This document shows positions 8,998 through 15,623 of a DNA stretch of 22,039 nucleotides, piece after piece (positions within the stretch are counted from its first letter, which is position 1; each line of letters begins with the position of its first letter). The stretch spans positions 1 through 22,039 of the forward strand of contig CAAGQX010000129.1 in assembly GCA_900772235.1 (NCBI GenBank). The letters are read 5' to 3'. A program made the translations under genes and the position numbers. Below the pieces are notes generated by a model. That model saw only the letters and a program-made list of their open reading frames with translations. It made no database searches and had not been told where the DNA came from. This DNA comes from Clostridia bacterium. Its GTDB lineage: Bacteria; Bacillota; Clostridia; TANB77; CAG-508.

Positions 8998-9463
8998 CTA
9001 ATTTTTGCTAGTTGAACCGAAACCGACCTACTCTTGTGCCTTCTGCAGAATCGTCATCTGTTACTAAAAATTTTTGAAAAATTGCTTGGCCAATTGTATC
9101 TCCCTTTTTTATTTCTATGTCTTCATCTTTTATATTAAAGAAAGCAAACATTATATGTCCATCATTATCTGGGTTCCCATAATAATCGCAATCTATTACC
9201 CCTATACTATTTGCTAAAACTAATCCTTTTTTACCAGGGTTTGAACTTCTGTTAGCTAAAATTAGAACCTCATCTTCTTGCATATACGCCTTTATTCCTG
9301 TTTTTACAAGTGTTGGTTTCATTCCTTTTTTAAAACTTGGTATTATACAATCTTCTGCTGCTTCCACATCATATCCTGCTGAAAATTTTGTTTTTCTAAC
9401 TGGTAAATTTATTTGCTTATTTTCAAATCCTTTTGCTACTTCAAAACCTCTTTTTCTCTCCAT
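8998..9463 (-). CDS. dut: dUTPase, needing a +1 shift at 9025 to make its last motif
   Basis: dUTPase splits dUTP to dUMP and pyrophosphate, keeping uracil out of DNA and feeding thymidylate synthesis. Four of the five family motifs are in one frame: AGYDVEAAED (29-38), RSSNPGKKGLVLANSIG (72-88), GVIDCDYYGNPDNDGHI (88-104) and GDTIGQAIFQKF (121-132). Frame 0 then reads R-V-G-CGG (9023-9025) and ends as VGRFRFN at 9008, 151 residues without motif 5. Skipping the C at 9025 gives R-V-G-G-F-G-S-T-S-K-N and a stop at 8998. That is a textbook motif 5 and a normal 154-residue enzyme. AAGGAG lies 8 bases before the start. The gene has its own consensus promoter; no clear terminator was seen past the stop. 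Confidence 0.93.
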
Positions 9464-9492
9464 TTTTATTGCTCCTTCTTTGTTTTTTTACA

Positions 9493-9521
9493 ATTATATA
9501 TTTAAAAATTGGTAGTGTCAA
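9493..9521 (-). promoter_or_regulatory. Consensus promoter of dut
   Basis: On the minus strand TTGACA (9516-9521) and TATAAT (9493-9498) are separated by exactly 17 bases. The -10 is about 30 bases from the dut start. Confidence 0.88.
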
Positions 9522-9569
9522 TAGACTACTTTTGAATAATTAAAATCCATTTTTCATATTTATTTAATA

Positions 9570-9605
9570 GAAAAAGCGAGCTAACCAAATTCATGGTTAG
9601 CTCGC
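9570..9605 (-). terminator. Terminator of the unrecognised gene at 9613-10116
   Basis: A 12-bp perfect stem (9576-9587 with 9594-9605, loop 6) is followed on the minus strand by TTTTTCTATT. It begins 8 bases past the stop of that gene and forms the left edge of the accessory cassette. Confidence 0.88.
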
Positions 9606-9612
9606 ACAAGTC

Positions 9613-10116
9613 TTATGCTACGAAATGGAGTTCTTCCCAATCAGCGTCATCGGGGTTGTTCGACTGGCTGAGGCTCACTACTTCAGACTTCTGAATAGGC
9701 ACCATAGCCACAGTTACTCCCTGCAACGCCCAGAGAATCTTTTCATACCACACACCTGTGTGGTATGTTTCCCTTCTTCTGTAGATGAGCAAACCACCGG
9801 GAGAATCTTTCACTCCAAAATGGTTTGTTGCGATAAAATCTTTTATCGCCTCCAAGTCATACTGAACACACCGGGGATCAAAAGATATGGTATCGCTTCC
9901 GAGAACAATCCCTTCTGCTTCGGGAGTCCTTTCCAGCGCTCTTCTGAGTTCTTCATACCTTTCTCTTGCCATAGGTCTTTTCCAGGTTCCCTGTGCAGTA
10001 GTCAGGTATCCATTGGTGTGAATAACACCAGGCATCCCTTTGGCTGCTTTCAGATAGATGGAAAGCACCTCTGCCTCCGGTAAATTCAGGGGTAAGCCTT
10101 CGAAAATCTGCATCAT
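9613..10116 (-). CDS. Unrecognised 167-residue protein, foreign-looking
   Basis: I do not recognise this family. The protein is soluble, with no signal peptide or membrane segment. It opens MMQIFEGLPLNLPEAE, has a charged helical stretch RERYEELRRALERTPEAEG, a central GSDTISFDP and an acidic end NNPDDADWEELHFVA. The composition is rich in W, Y and E. The start has AAGGAGG 10 bases upstream of the first of two adjacent ATG codons; the second is an alternative start. GC content is far above the flanking dut and asnS, and one CGG arginine codon is used (CCC CGG TGT). It is divergent from the HD-domain gene at 10305 with two opposed promoters in a 188-bp gap, and it has a strong own terminator. 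The arrangement suggests a two-gene acquired unit with related function, but the function is unknown. Confidence 0.8.
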   Translation of the reverse strand: MMQIFEGLPLNLPEAEVLSIYLKAAKGMPGVIHTNGYLTTAQGTWKRPMARERYEELRRALERTPEAEGIVLGSDTISFDPRCVQYDLEAIKDFIATNHFGVKDSPGGLLIYRRRETYHTGVWYEKILWALQGVTVAMVPIQKSEVVSLSQSNNPDDADWEELHFVA

Positions 10117-10165
10117 TTGGTTAATTCCTCCTTGATAGATTTTTTGCTAAATTTGATGCTATGAC

Positions 10166-10194
10166 ATTATACAACATTTTTCGACAAAATGCAA
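10166..10194 (-). promoter_or_regulatory. Promoter of the unrecognised gene, with a 0A-box-like site in its spacer
   Basis: On the minus strand TTGCAT (10189-10194) and TATAAT (10166-10171) are 17 bases apart. The spacer carries TGTCGAA (10180-10186) in the setting TTTTGTCGAAAAA, 11 of 13 matches to the Spo0A box consensus. A protein bound there would block RNA polymerase, so the site would act in repression (inference). Confidence 0.65.
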
Positions 10195-10232
10195 GTTGAT
10201 TAATTATTTTGGCAATTTGCTTTACATAAGAT

Positions 10233-10261
10233 TTGACTGTTTTGTAAATTTATAGTATAAT
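10233..10261 (+). promoter_or_regulatory. Promoter of the tandem HD-domain gene
   Basis: TTGACT (10233-10238) and TATAAT (10256-10261) are 17 bases apart, near-consensus. It points away from the promoter at 10166-10194, with the two -35 boxes about 40 bases apart. Confidence 0.85.
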
Positions 10262-10304
10262 TATAGTGTTTCATACATTTATAGAATGAAGGAGGAATTT
10301 TTTT

Positions 10305-11435
10305 ATGAAACGCGTTGTATCTGTGAAAGATCTGGTAGCAGTTAACACAATGCTCTATGAGCTTACTTGTCTCCGGAGATGGAGTGAGGTAACTGTTGAG
10401 GGAGGTAAATATACCGAACTCAGCAAGCAAGCTTTAAACTGCATCATCGCCTATTTTTGGGCGAACGAGGCAAAAGCGAAAGGAGAAATCGTTGATTTCA
10501 CCAAATTCCCTAAGCTCGCTATTCGGCGTGGCTTTGTGAAGGACTTCCAGTGTGACGTCCCTGAAGCCAATTTGGAAATTATTTTCCACCTTGGAAACGT
10601 TTCCAAAAAAGACTTCAATGAAGTCATCTGGCAGCAAGTCTCCAAAGTCACTACCCCAGCATTTCTGGACTTTCTCTCAGTCGATCATGACTGTTTGGAA
10701 GCAAGAATCTACAGGGCAGCAACCAAAATTGCCACTCTGATCGAGCTGAACGAGATCAAAGCTGGCATCTCTCAGAAGGATTTCAACCTCAAGAAAGCAC
10801 AAATCCAGGATGCTCTTGTGGAATTTTCTGATTTGCCTGGCTTTGCAGAAATGATTTCTGCAAATTACTGTGAACTCTTCCACGAGTTCTCCAAGCTCAG
10901 AAATCGCATTCGTTGGGCAAAGCATCCCAACATCATCAAGTGCAGTGTTCTGGGACATCTCTTTGATGTCGCTGTCTTTTCCTACCTTATGGCTCTGGAA
11001 GTTCATCCTTTGAAACAGGATTTGGCCACTCGCTATTTCTTCATCGGCATCTTCCACGATATTGCCGAGAAGTGGACTGGCGATATGCCTTCTCCTGTTA
11101 AAGATGCCATCAAGGGCTTAAGGGATGCCACCGAGGAGTTTGAGAGAATGGTTCTCGAAGAGAATGTCTACTCTTATTTACCTGGTCACCAAGAAAAGGC
11201 CCTTCGGTCCGTTATGTTGGAAGATAATGATGTGGCAGCTTTGAAAAAGTTTGCCAAGAAAGCCGACAACTTCTCCGCTTATATCGAATGCTGGAGAGAG
11301 CTCGATGCAGGCTCCAGACATCAGTACTATGCTAACGTTGTTCGGCGTGATTACGCTGATTTTACCCAAAAGAACATTCTTCCTGAACATTTCCAGCTTT
11401 TGATGGAAATGCTTCACCACAGCGTTTGCTGTTAA
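10305..11435 (+). CDS. Tandem HD-domain protein: degenerate HD copy followed by an intact YfbR-like HD hydrolase
   Basis: The 376-residue protein ends in an HD phosphohydrolase domain like E. coli YfbR, a dNMP 5'-nucleotidase. RIRW (201-204), H218, F-H-D (250-252), E255, TGDMPSPVK (258-266) and A-D (320-321) in KKADNFSAYIECWREL supply the metal and substrate residues. The N-terminal half looks like the same fold with metal ligands lost: LRRW (23-26), KQALN where the first His would be, AIRRGF in place of the HD pair, CDVPE in place of GDMPS, and AATKIATLIELNE (138-150) in place of KADNFSAYIECWRE. This reads as a pseudo-enzyme/enzyme tandem. GGAGG lies 9 bases before the start. GC and codons (CGG at R24, R74, R301, R347) are foreign. 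The likely substrate is a nucleoside monophosphate, by analogy only. Confidence 0.85.
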   Translation: MKRVVSVKDLVAVNTMLYELTCLRRWSEVTVEGGKYTELSKQALNCIIAYFWANEAKAKGEIVDFTKFPKLAIRRGFVKDFQCDVPEANLEIIFHLGNVSKKDFNEVIWQQVSKVTTPAFLDFLSVDHDCLEARIYRAATKIATLIELNEIKAGISQKDFNLKKAQIQDALVEFSDLPGFAEMISANYCELFHEFSKLRNRIRWAKHPNIIKCSVLGHLFDVAVFSYLMALEVHPLKQDLATRYFFIGIFHDIAEKWTGDMPSPVKDAIKGLRDATEEFERMVLEENVYSYLPGHQEKALRSVMLEDNDVAALKKFAKKADNFSAYIECWRELDAGSRHQYYANVVRRDYADFTQKNILPEHFQLLMEMLHHSVCC

Positions 11436-11442
11436 TGCAATT

Positions 11443-11482
11443 AGGCTTTACCCTTTCTGGGTAGAGCCTTTTGCTATTTTTT
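11443..11482 (+). terminator. Terminator of the HD-domain gene
   Basis: An 11-bp stem with one wobble (11443-11453 with 11459-11469) is followed by TTTTGCTATTTTTTT. It closes the accessory cassette directly before the asnS promoter. Confidence 0.87.
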
Positions 11483-11493
11483 TGTAAATTTAT

Positions 11494-11522
11494 TTGTATT
11501 TCTAATAAATTTGTGATATAGT
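11494..11522 (+). promoter_or_regulatory. Promoter of asnS
   Basis: TTGTAT (11494-11499) and TATAGT (11517-11522) are separated by 17 bases, and TGA before the -10 makes an extended -10. There is no room for a T-box leader: the ribosome site AGGAGG (11539-11544) follows closely, so asnS is not tRNA-attenuated here. Confidence 0.7.
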
Positions 11523-11551
11523 ATAGAGAAATTATTTTAGGAGGTTTTTTT

Positions 11552-12943
11552 ATGGAAAATATTATTATTAGAGACTTATTTTCAAATGTTGATAAGTACG
11601 ACGGCAAAGAAGTTTCTATAGAAGGTTGGGTTAAGACCATTAGAGACTCTAAAACATTTGGTTTTATCGAAATTAATGACGGTAGTTTTTTCAAAAATGT
11701 ACAAGTTGTTTTTGATGATGGGTTAGATAATTTTAATAATATCTGTAAACTACCTCTAAGCACATCAATTAAAGTTACAGGTACATTTATAAAAACTGAA
11801 GGTTCTAAACAACCTTTTGAAATAAAAGCAAGTAAAATTGAAACAGAATATTTAGCAGATTTAAGCTATCCACTTCAAAAGAAAAGACATACTTTTGAAT
11901 ATTTAAGAACCGTTGCACATTTAAGGCCAAGAACTAATACATTTAATGCTGTATTTAGAGTTCGTTCTGTTTTATCTTATGCTATACACAAATTCTTTCA
12001 AGAAAGAAATTTTGTTTATGTGCATACACCAATAATTACATCTAGCGACTGTGAAGGTGCTGGTGAAATGTTTAATGTAAGTACTTTAAATCCTAACGAC
12101 TTACCTCTTACAGAAGATGGTAAAGTAGATTATTCTAAAGACTTTTTTGGTAAACCTGCACATTTAACAGTAAGTGGACAATTAAATGTAGAAACATATG
12201 CTTTTGCTTTTAGAAATGTTTATACATTTGGTCCAACATTTAGATCTGAAAATTCAAATACAGTAAAACACGCTTCAGAATTTTGGATGATTGAACCTGA
12301 AATATGTTTTGCAGATTTAAAAGAGGATATGGACTTAGCAGAAGATATGGTAAAATACATCATTCAATATGTATTAGATAATTGTCCTGAAGAGATGGAA
12401 TTTTTCAATAAATTTATAGATACTACATTATTTGAAAAATTGCACAATGTGCTACATTCTGATTTTGCAAGAATAACATACACTGATGCAATTAAAGAAC
12501 TTGAAAAAAATAATGATAACTTTGAATTTCCTGTACATTGGGGATCTGATTTACAAACAGAGCACGAGAGATATCTTTGTGAAAAATTATTTAAAAAACC
12601 GGTTTTTGTTACTGATTACCCAGCAGAAATTAAAGCATTTTATATGAAGCAAAATCCAGATGGAAAAACAGTTGCAGCTTGTGACTTACTAGCTCCTGGA
12701 ATTGGTGAAATAATTGGTGGTAGCCAAAGAGAAGATGACTTAGAAGTTTTAAAGAAAAAAATACACGATTTAGGTATGAAAGAAAGCGATTACTGGTGGT
12801 ATTTAGATTTAAGAAAATACGGAAGCGTACGCCACGCAGGATTCGGTTTAGGATTTGAAAGGATGATGATGTACTTAACTGGTATGCAAAATATTCGTGA
12901 TGTTATCCCATTCCCTAGAACTCCAAAAAATTGTGAATTTTAG
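11552..12943 (+). CDS. asnS: Asparaginyl-tRNA synthetase
   Basis: AsnRS charges tRNA-Asn directly with asparagine. The 463-residue protein has the N-terminal OB-fold anticodon-binding domain (EVSIEGWVKTIRDSKTFGFI, about 20-100). The class II catalytic core has motif 2 at 226-250 (FGPTFRSENSNTVKHASEFW) and motif 3 near the end (GFGLGFERMMMYLTG). The insert around residues 175-205 (NDLPLTEDGKVDYSKDFFG) is typical of bacterial AsnRS and separates it from AspRS. AGGAGG lies 7 bases before the ATG. Length is normal and no anomalies were seen. It is the only native housekeeping gene on the plus strand here. It converges on guaA with a shared terminator. With both AsnRS and AspRS present, the indirect amidation route is not needed for Asn-tRNA. 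Confidence 0.97.
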   Translation: MENIIIRDLFSNVDKYDGKEVSIEGWVKTIRDSKTFGFIEINDGSFFKNVQVVFDDGLDNFNNICKLPLSTSIKVTGTFIKTEGSKQPFEIKASKIETEYLADLSYPLQKKRHTFEYLRTVAHLRPRTNTFNAVFRVRSVLSYAIHKFFQERNFVYVHTPIITSSDCEGAGEMFNVSTLNPNDLPLTEDGKVDYSKDFFGKPAHLTVSGQLNVETYAFAFRNVYTFGPTFRSENSNTVKHASEFWMIEPEICFADLKEDMDLAEDMVKYIIQYVLDNCPEEMEFFNKFIDTTLFEKLHNVLHSDFARITYTDAIKELEKNNDNFEFPVHWGSDLQTEHERYLCEKLFKKPVFVTDYPAEIKAFYMKQNPDGKTVAACDLLAPGIGEIIGGSQREDDLEVLKKKIHDLGMKESDYWWYLDLRKYGSVRHAGFGLGFERMMMYLTGMQNIRDVIPFPRTPKNCEF

Positions 12944-12950
12944 TATAAAA

Positions 12951-12976
12951 AAGGACGGATTTAAAAATCCGTCCTT
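12951..12976. terminator. Bidirectional terminator between asnS and guaA
   Basis: A perfect inverted repeat (AAGGACGGATTT and its complement) lies 7 bases past the asnS stop. Plus-strand transcripts meet TTATTATTTTGTTTTT; minus-strand transcripts from guaA meet TTTTTTATAC. It serves both convergent genes. Confidence 0.88.
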
Positions 12977-12998
12977 ATTATTTTGTTTTTAAATATTT

Positions 12999-14537
12999 TT
13001 ATTCCCATTCTATTGTTGCTGGTGGTTTACCTGTTATGTCGTACACTACTCTATTTACATGTTCCACTTCATTTACAATTCTATTAGAAACTTTTTCTAA
13101 TACTTCATATGGAATTTTAGCCCAATGTGCTGTCATAAAATCTACTGTTTCCACTGCTCTTAATGCAATAGTATAGTCGTATGTTCTATAATCTCCCATA
13201 ACTCCTACACTTCTAATATTAGTTAGAACTGCAAAATATTGGTTAAGTGTTCTATCTAATTTTGCATTTGCAACTTCTTCTCTAAAAATACTATCTGCTT
13301 CTTTTAAAATATGCAATTTATCTTCTGTTATATCTCCAATAACTCTTATTGCTAAACCTGGTCCTGGGAATGGTTGTCTATATACTAAGTATTCTGGAAG
13401 TCCTATTTCCAAACCAACTTTTCTTACTTCATCTTTAAATAAATCTCTTAATGGTTCTACAATTTCCTTAAAATCTACATAGTCTGGAAGCCCGCCAACA
13501 TTGTGATGGCTTTTAATTTTTGCTCCAACTCCTACTCCACTTTCTATTACATCTGGATAGATTGTTCCTTGTACTAAGAAATCTACTGTTCCAATTTTCT
13601 TTGCTTCTTCTTCGAAAACTCTAATAAATTCTTCTCCAATTATTTTTCTTTTTGCCTCTGGTTCTGTTACTCCTGAAAGCTTTTCTAAAAATCTTTTTTG
13701 TGCATTTACTCTTATAAAATTAACATCAAATTTATTAGTAAATAATTCTTCAACTTGATCTCCCTCGTCCTTTCTAAGCAATCCGTGGTCAACAAATATA
13801 CAAGTTAAATTCTTACCAATTGCTTTACTTAGCATTACTGCTGCAACAGATGAATCTACTCCTCCAGATAAAGCACATAAAGCTTTTTTATCTCCTATTT
13901 TTTCCTTTAGGCTCTTTATAGTTTCTTCTGCAAAAGATTTCATTTTCCAAGTTCCAGTACATCCGCATACATCATACACAAAGTTTTTAATTATTTCTAT
14001 TCCATTTTGTGTATCGTTTACTTCTGTATGGAATTGTATTCCATAAAACTTTTTATCTACATTTTGTATTGCTGCAATCTTACAATTATCTGTACTTGCA
14101 ATAGTTTCAAAACCTTCTGGAAGTTCACTTACAAAGTCTGTATGGCTCATTAGGCAAGGATTTATTTTATTAAATCCTTTAAATAATTTCGAATCTGTAT
14201 TTAAATTTACATCAACTACGCCATATTCTCTTTTATTTGCTCTTTCAACATTTCCTCCTAATGTATATGTCATAATTTGCATTCCATAGCAAATTCCTAA
14301 AACTGGTATTCCAAGTTCAAATATTTCTTTGTTACATTTTGGAGCCCCTTCTTCATATACGCTCGCAGGTCCTCCTGTAAATATAATTCCTTTTGGATTT
14401 TTTTCCTTTATTTTTTCTATGCTTGTATCAAATGGTAAAATTTCTGAATATACATTACATTCTCTTACTCTTCTTGCAATTAATTGGTTGTATTGTCCGT
14501 AAAAGTCCAATATTAATATTAATTCTTCATTTTTCAT
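12999..14537 (-). CDS. guaA: GMP synthase (glutamine-hydrolysing)
   Basis: GuaA converts XMP to GMP using ATP and ammonia from glutamine. The 512-residue protein has the N-terminal class I glutamine amidotransferase (GICYGMQ with nucleophile C83, and QFHTEV giving H170 and E172). The ATP pyrophosphatase domain follows, with P-loop SGGVDSS (224-230) and KSHHNVGGLP. The C-terminal dimerisation domain ends in KPPATIEWE. Two positions differ from the common pattern: DFYGQY instead of DFGSQY near the N-terminus, and a threonine after the catalytic histidine; neither removes a catalytic residue. It lies 10 bases after xpt, and its ribosome site AGGAG overlaps the xpt stop, so xpt-guaA is a coupled GMP-supply operon. 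Confidence 0.98.
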   Translation of the reverse strand: MKNEELILILDFYGQYNQLIARRVRECNVYSEILPFDTSIEKIKEKNPKGIIFTGGPASVYEEGAPKCNKEIFELGIPVLGICYGMQIMTYTLGGNVERANKREYGVVDVNLNTDSKLFKGFNKINPCLMSHTDFVSELPEGFETIASTDNCKIAAIQNVDKKFYGIQFHTEVNDTQNGIEIIKNFVYDVCGCTGTWKMKSFAEETIKSLKEKIGDKKALCALSGGVDSSVAAVMLSKAIGKNLTCIFVDHGLLRKDEGDQVEELFTNKFDVNFIRVNAQKRFLEKLSGVTEPEAKRKIIGEEFIRVFEEEAKKIGTVDFLVQGTIYPDVIESGVGVGAKIKSHHNVGGLPDYVDFKEIVEPLRDLFKDEVRKVGLEIGLPEYLVYRQPFPGPGLAIRVIGDITEDKLHILKEADSIFREEVANAKLDRTLNQYFAVLTNIRSVGVMGDYRTYDYTIALRAVETVDFMTAHWAKIPYEVLEKVSNRIVNEVEHVNRVVYDITGKPPATIEWE

Positions 14538-14547
14538 ATAAAAACTC

Positions 14548-15120
14548 CTAATCTACAAATTCAATTTTTCCTGCTTGTAAAGATTTAATTCTAGCTAAAG
14601 AATAAACTTCCATACCTTGTGCTTCTAGTTTTGCTCTTCCTGGCTGGAAAGATTTTTCAATAAGAATACCTATTCCTGCAATTTTTGCTCCTGCTTCATT
14701 AATAAGTCTTATAGCTCCACTACAAGCCTCTCCATTTGCTAAAAAATCATCTATTATTAGAACATTATCGTTTGCATCAATAAAATTTTTAGATGCTGTT
14801 AAGTTATATGTATAATTTTGAGTATATGATGTAACTGGTGTTTGGTAAAAATCATCACTTAAAATCTTCGAAGTTTTCTTTTTAAATATTACTAATTTTT
14901 TTTCAAGTTTTTTTGCAGTCATAAGTGCTGGTGCTATTCCAGAACTTTCAATTGTTACAACTTTTGTAATTCCCCTATCTGCAAAATGGTTTGCAAATTC
15001 TTCTCCAATTTGTTCCATCAAATCTGCGTCTACTTGATGATTAACAAATCCATCAACTTTTAGTACATTTTCATTTACTGCCATACCTTCTGATAAAATT
15101 TTTTCCTTAAAAATTTTCAT
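14548..15120 (-). CDS. xpt: Xanthine phosphoribosyltransferase
   Basis: Xpt salvages xanthine by attaching it to PRPP, giving XMP, the substrate of GuaA encoded next. The 190-residue protein is of normal length and follows the Firmicutes Xpt pattern: LKVDGFVNHQVDADLM (about 21-36), TIESSGIAPALM (56-67) and the PRPP loop LIIDDFLANGEACSG. The ending has GIGILIEKSFQPGRAKLE and SLARI. AAGGAAGG lies 8 bases before the start. In Bacillus this gene is under a purine riboswitch. I looked for its conserved loops in the 500 bases upstream and did not see them; a small separate transcription unit ends in its own terminator there instead. Its promoter is not clear. Confidence 0.96.
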   Translation of the reverse strand: MKIFKEKILSEGMAVNENVLKVDGFVNHQVDADLMEQIGEEFANHFADRGITKVVTIESSGIAPALMTAKKLEKKLVIFKKKTSKILSDDFYQTPVTSYTQNYTYNLTASKNFIDANDNVLIIDDFLANGEACSGAIRLINEAGAKIAGIGILIEKSFQPGRAKLEAQGMEVYSLARIKSLQAGKIEFVD

Positions 15121-15207
15121 CTTTTTACCTTCCTTCTTACAATAATATATTATTCTACAATATTTTTGAATAAAATGAAAGATATAATTAAGATTTTTTT
15201 TAAAATC

Positions 15208-15250
15208 ACAAAACGAAACGGAACATTCAATTCTTTAATCAAATGTTCCG
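15208..15250 (-). terminator. Terminator of the orphan transcription unit upstream of xpt
   Basis: A 9-bp stem (CGGAACATT at 15219-15227 with AATGTTCCG at 15242-15250, 14-base loop) is followed on the minus strand by TTTCGTTTTGTGATTTT. It comes 3 bases after the stop codon of the 5-codon reading frame. Confidence 0.7.
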
Positions 15251-15253
15251 CTT

Positions 15254-15271
15254 CTACTTAACCTCTTCCAT
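15254..15271 (-). CDS. Possible 5-codon leader peptide (MEEVK)
   Basis: GGGAGG lies 5 bases before an ATG that opens five codons ending in TAG, directly before a terminator hairpin. The layout resembles attenuation leaders, but no run of regulatory codons is present. It may equally be the start of a deleted gene. Confidence 0.25.
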   Translation of the reverse strand: MEEVK

Positions 15272-15371
15272 AAATCCTCCCTTTTTCCAAAATTCCATTA
15301 CTAAATGAGTTTTGAAGAGTTATATATAATCAACTAGATTGTTACATCTAACATATCCTAGTTGTAGTTTA

Positions 15372-15400
15372 ATTATAACATAGTTTTTATGTTATGTCAA
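15372..15400 (-). promoter_or_regulatory. Perfect consensus promoter with a palindromic operator in the spacer
   Basis: On the minus strand TTGACA (15395-15400) and TATAAT (15372-15377) are exactly 17 bases apart. The spacer is filled by a perfect inverted repeat, ATAACATA and TATGTTAT with a 5-base gap (15375-15395), overlapping both boxes. A second inverted repeat sits at the start point (15331-15364). Two palindromes in such positions suggest tight repression by a dimeric regulator of the MarR or TetR kind (inference). Confidence 0.75.
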
Positions 15401-15451
15401 CTTTTGTGTCATTTTTTATGATTGCCTCTAGCAAGCCACCCAATCTTTTAT

Positions 15452-15473
15452 AATTTATTGCAAGCAATAAATT
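15452..15473. repeat. 22-base palindrome in the topB-xpt gap
   Basis: Arms AATTTATTGC and GCAATAAATT are separated by two bases. No T-run follows on either strand, so it is not a standard terminator. It lies 9 bases from the REP-like element. Confidence 0.5.
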
Positions 15474-15482
15474 ATTACAAAC

Positions 15483-15570
15483 GGGCGGGTTTGGAACCCG
15501 CCCCTACAAATTCAAATAATCCGTTTTAATATGTTTTTTCATTTGCAGGCGATTAAAATCGCCCCTACAA
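15483..15570. repeat. Composite REP-like element, forward copy
   Basis: Two GC-rich palindromes are spaced about 44 bases apart, each ending in CCCCTACAA. The first has arms GGGCGGGTT and AACCCGCCC (15483-15503). The second has arms GGCGATT and AATCGCC (15548-15563). The same pair in the same order occurs inverted at 21881-21955. Extragenic position, palindromic modules and a shared tail fit REP/BIME-type repeats spread by a transposase acting in trans; no such transposase is in the window. Confidence 0.75.
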
Positions 15571-15623
15571 TAATTTTTAGTTAAATATACTCCATATTTA
15601 TATTTGTTTCAATACATAATAAT

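Larger units (their letters stand above)
15208..15368 (-). ncRNA. Short orphan transcript, possible leader or regulatory RNA
   Basis: A consensus promoter ends at 15372 and a terminator lies at 15208-15250, so a transcript of about 150-160 bases is predicted with no ordinary gene inside. Its 5' end would fold into a hairpin (arms CAACTAG 15331-15337 and CTAGTTG 15358-15364). Near the 3' end GGGAGG precedes a 5-codon frame (15254-15271, M-E-E-V-K), or the same frame read from an earlier ATG (14 codons). It could be a small RNA, a peptide leader, or the scar of a lost gene. It matches no RNA family that I recognise. Confidence 0.45.

Noticed and set aside
12999..14537. DFYGQY in GuaA as a sign of a damaged enzyme
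   Set aside because: The catalytic Cys, His, Glu and P-loop are all intact, so this is ordinary variation.
15121..15400. Purine riboswitch before xpt
   Set aside because: The conserved loop sequences and P1 stem were not found; the hairpins present belong to a separate transcript with its own terminator.
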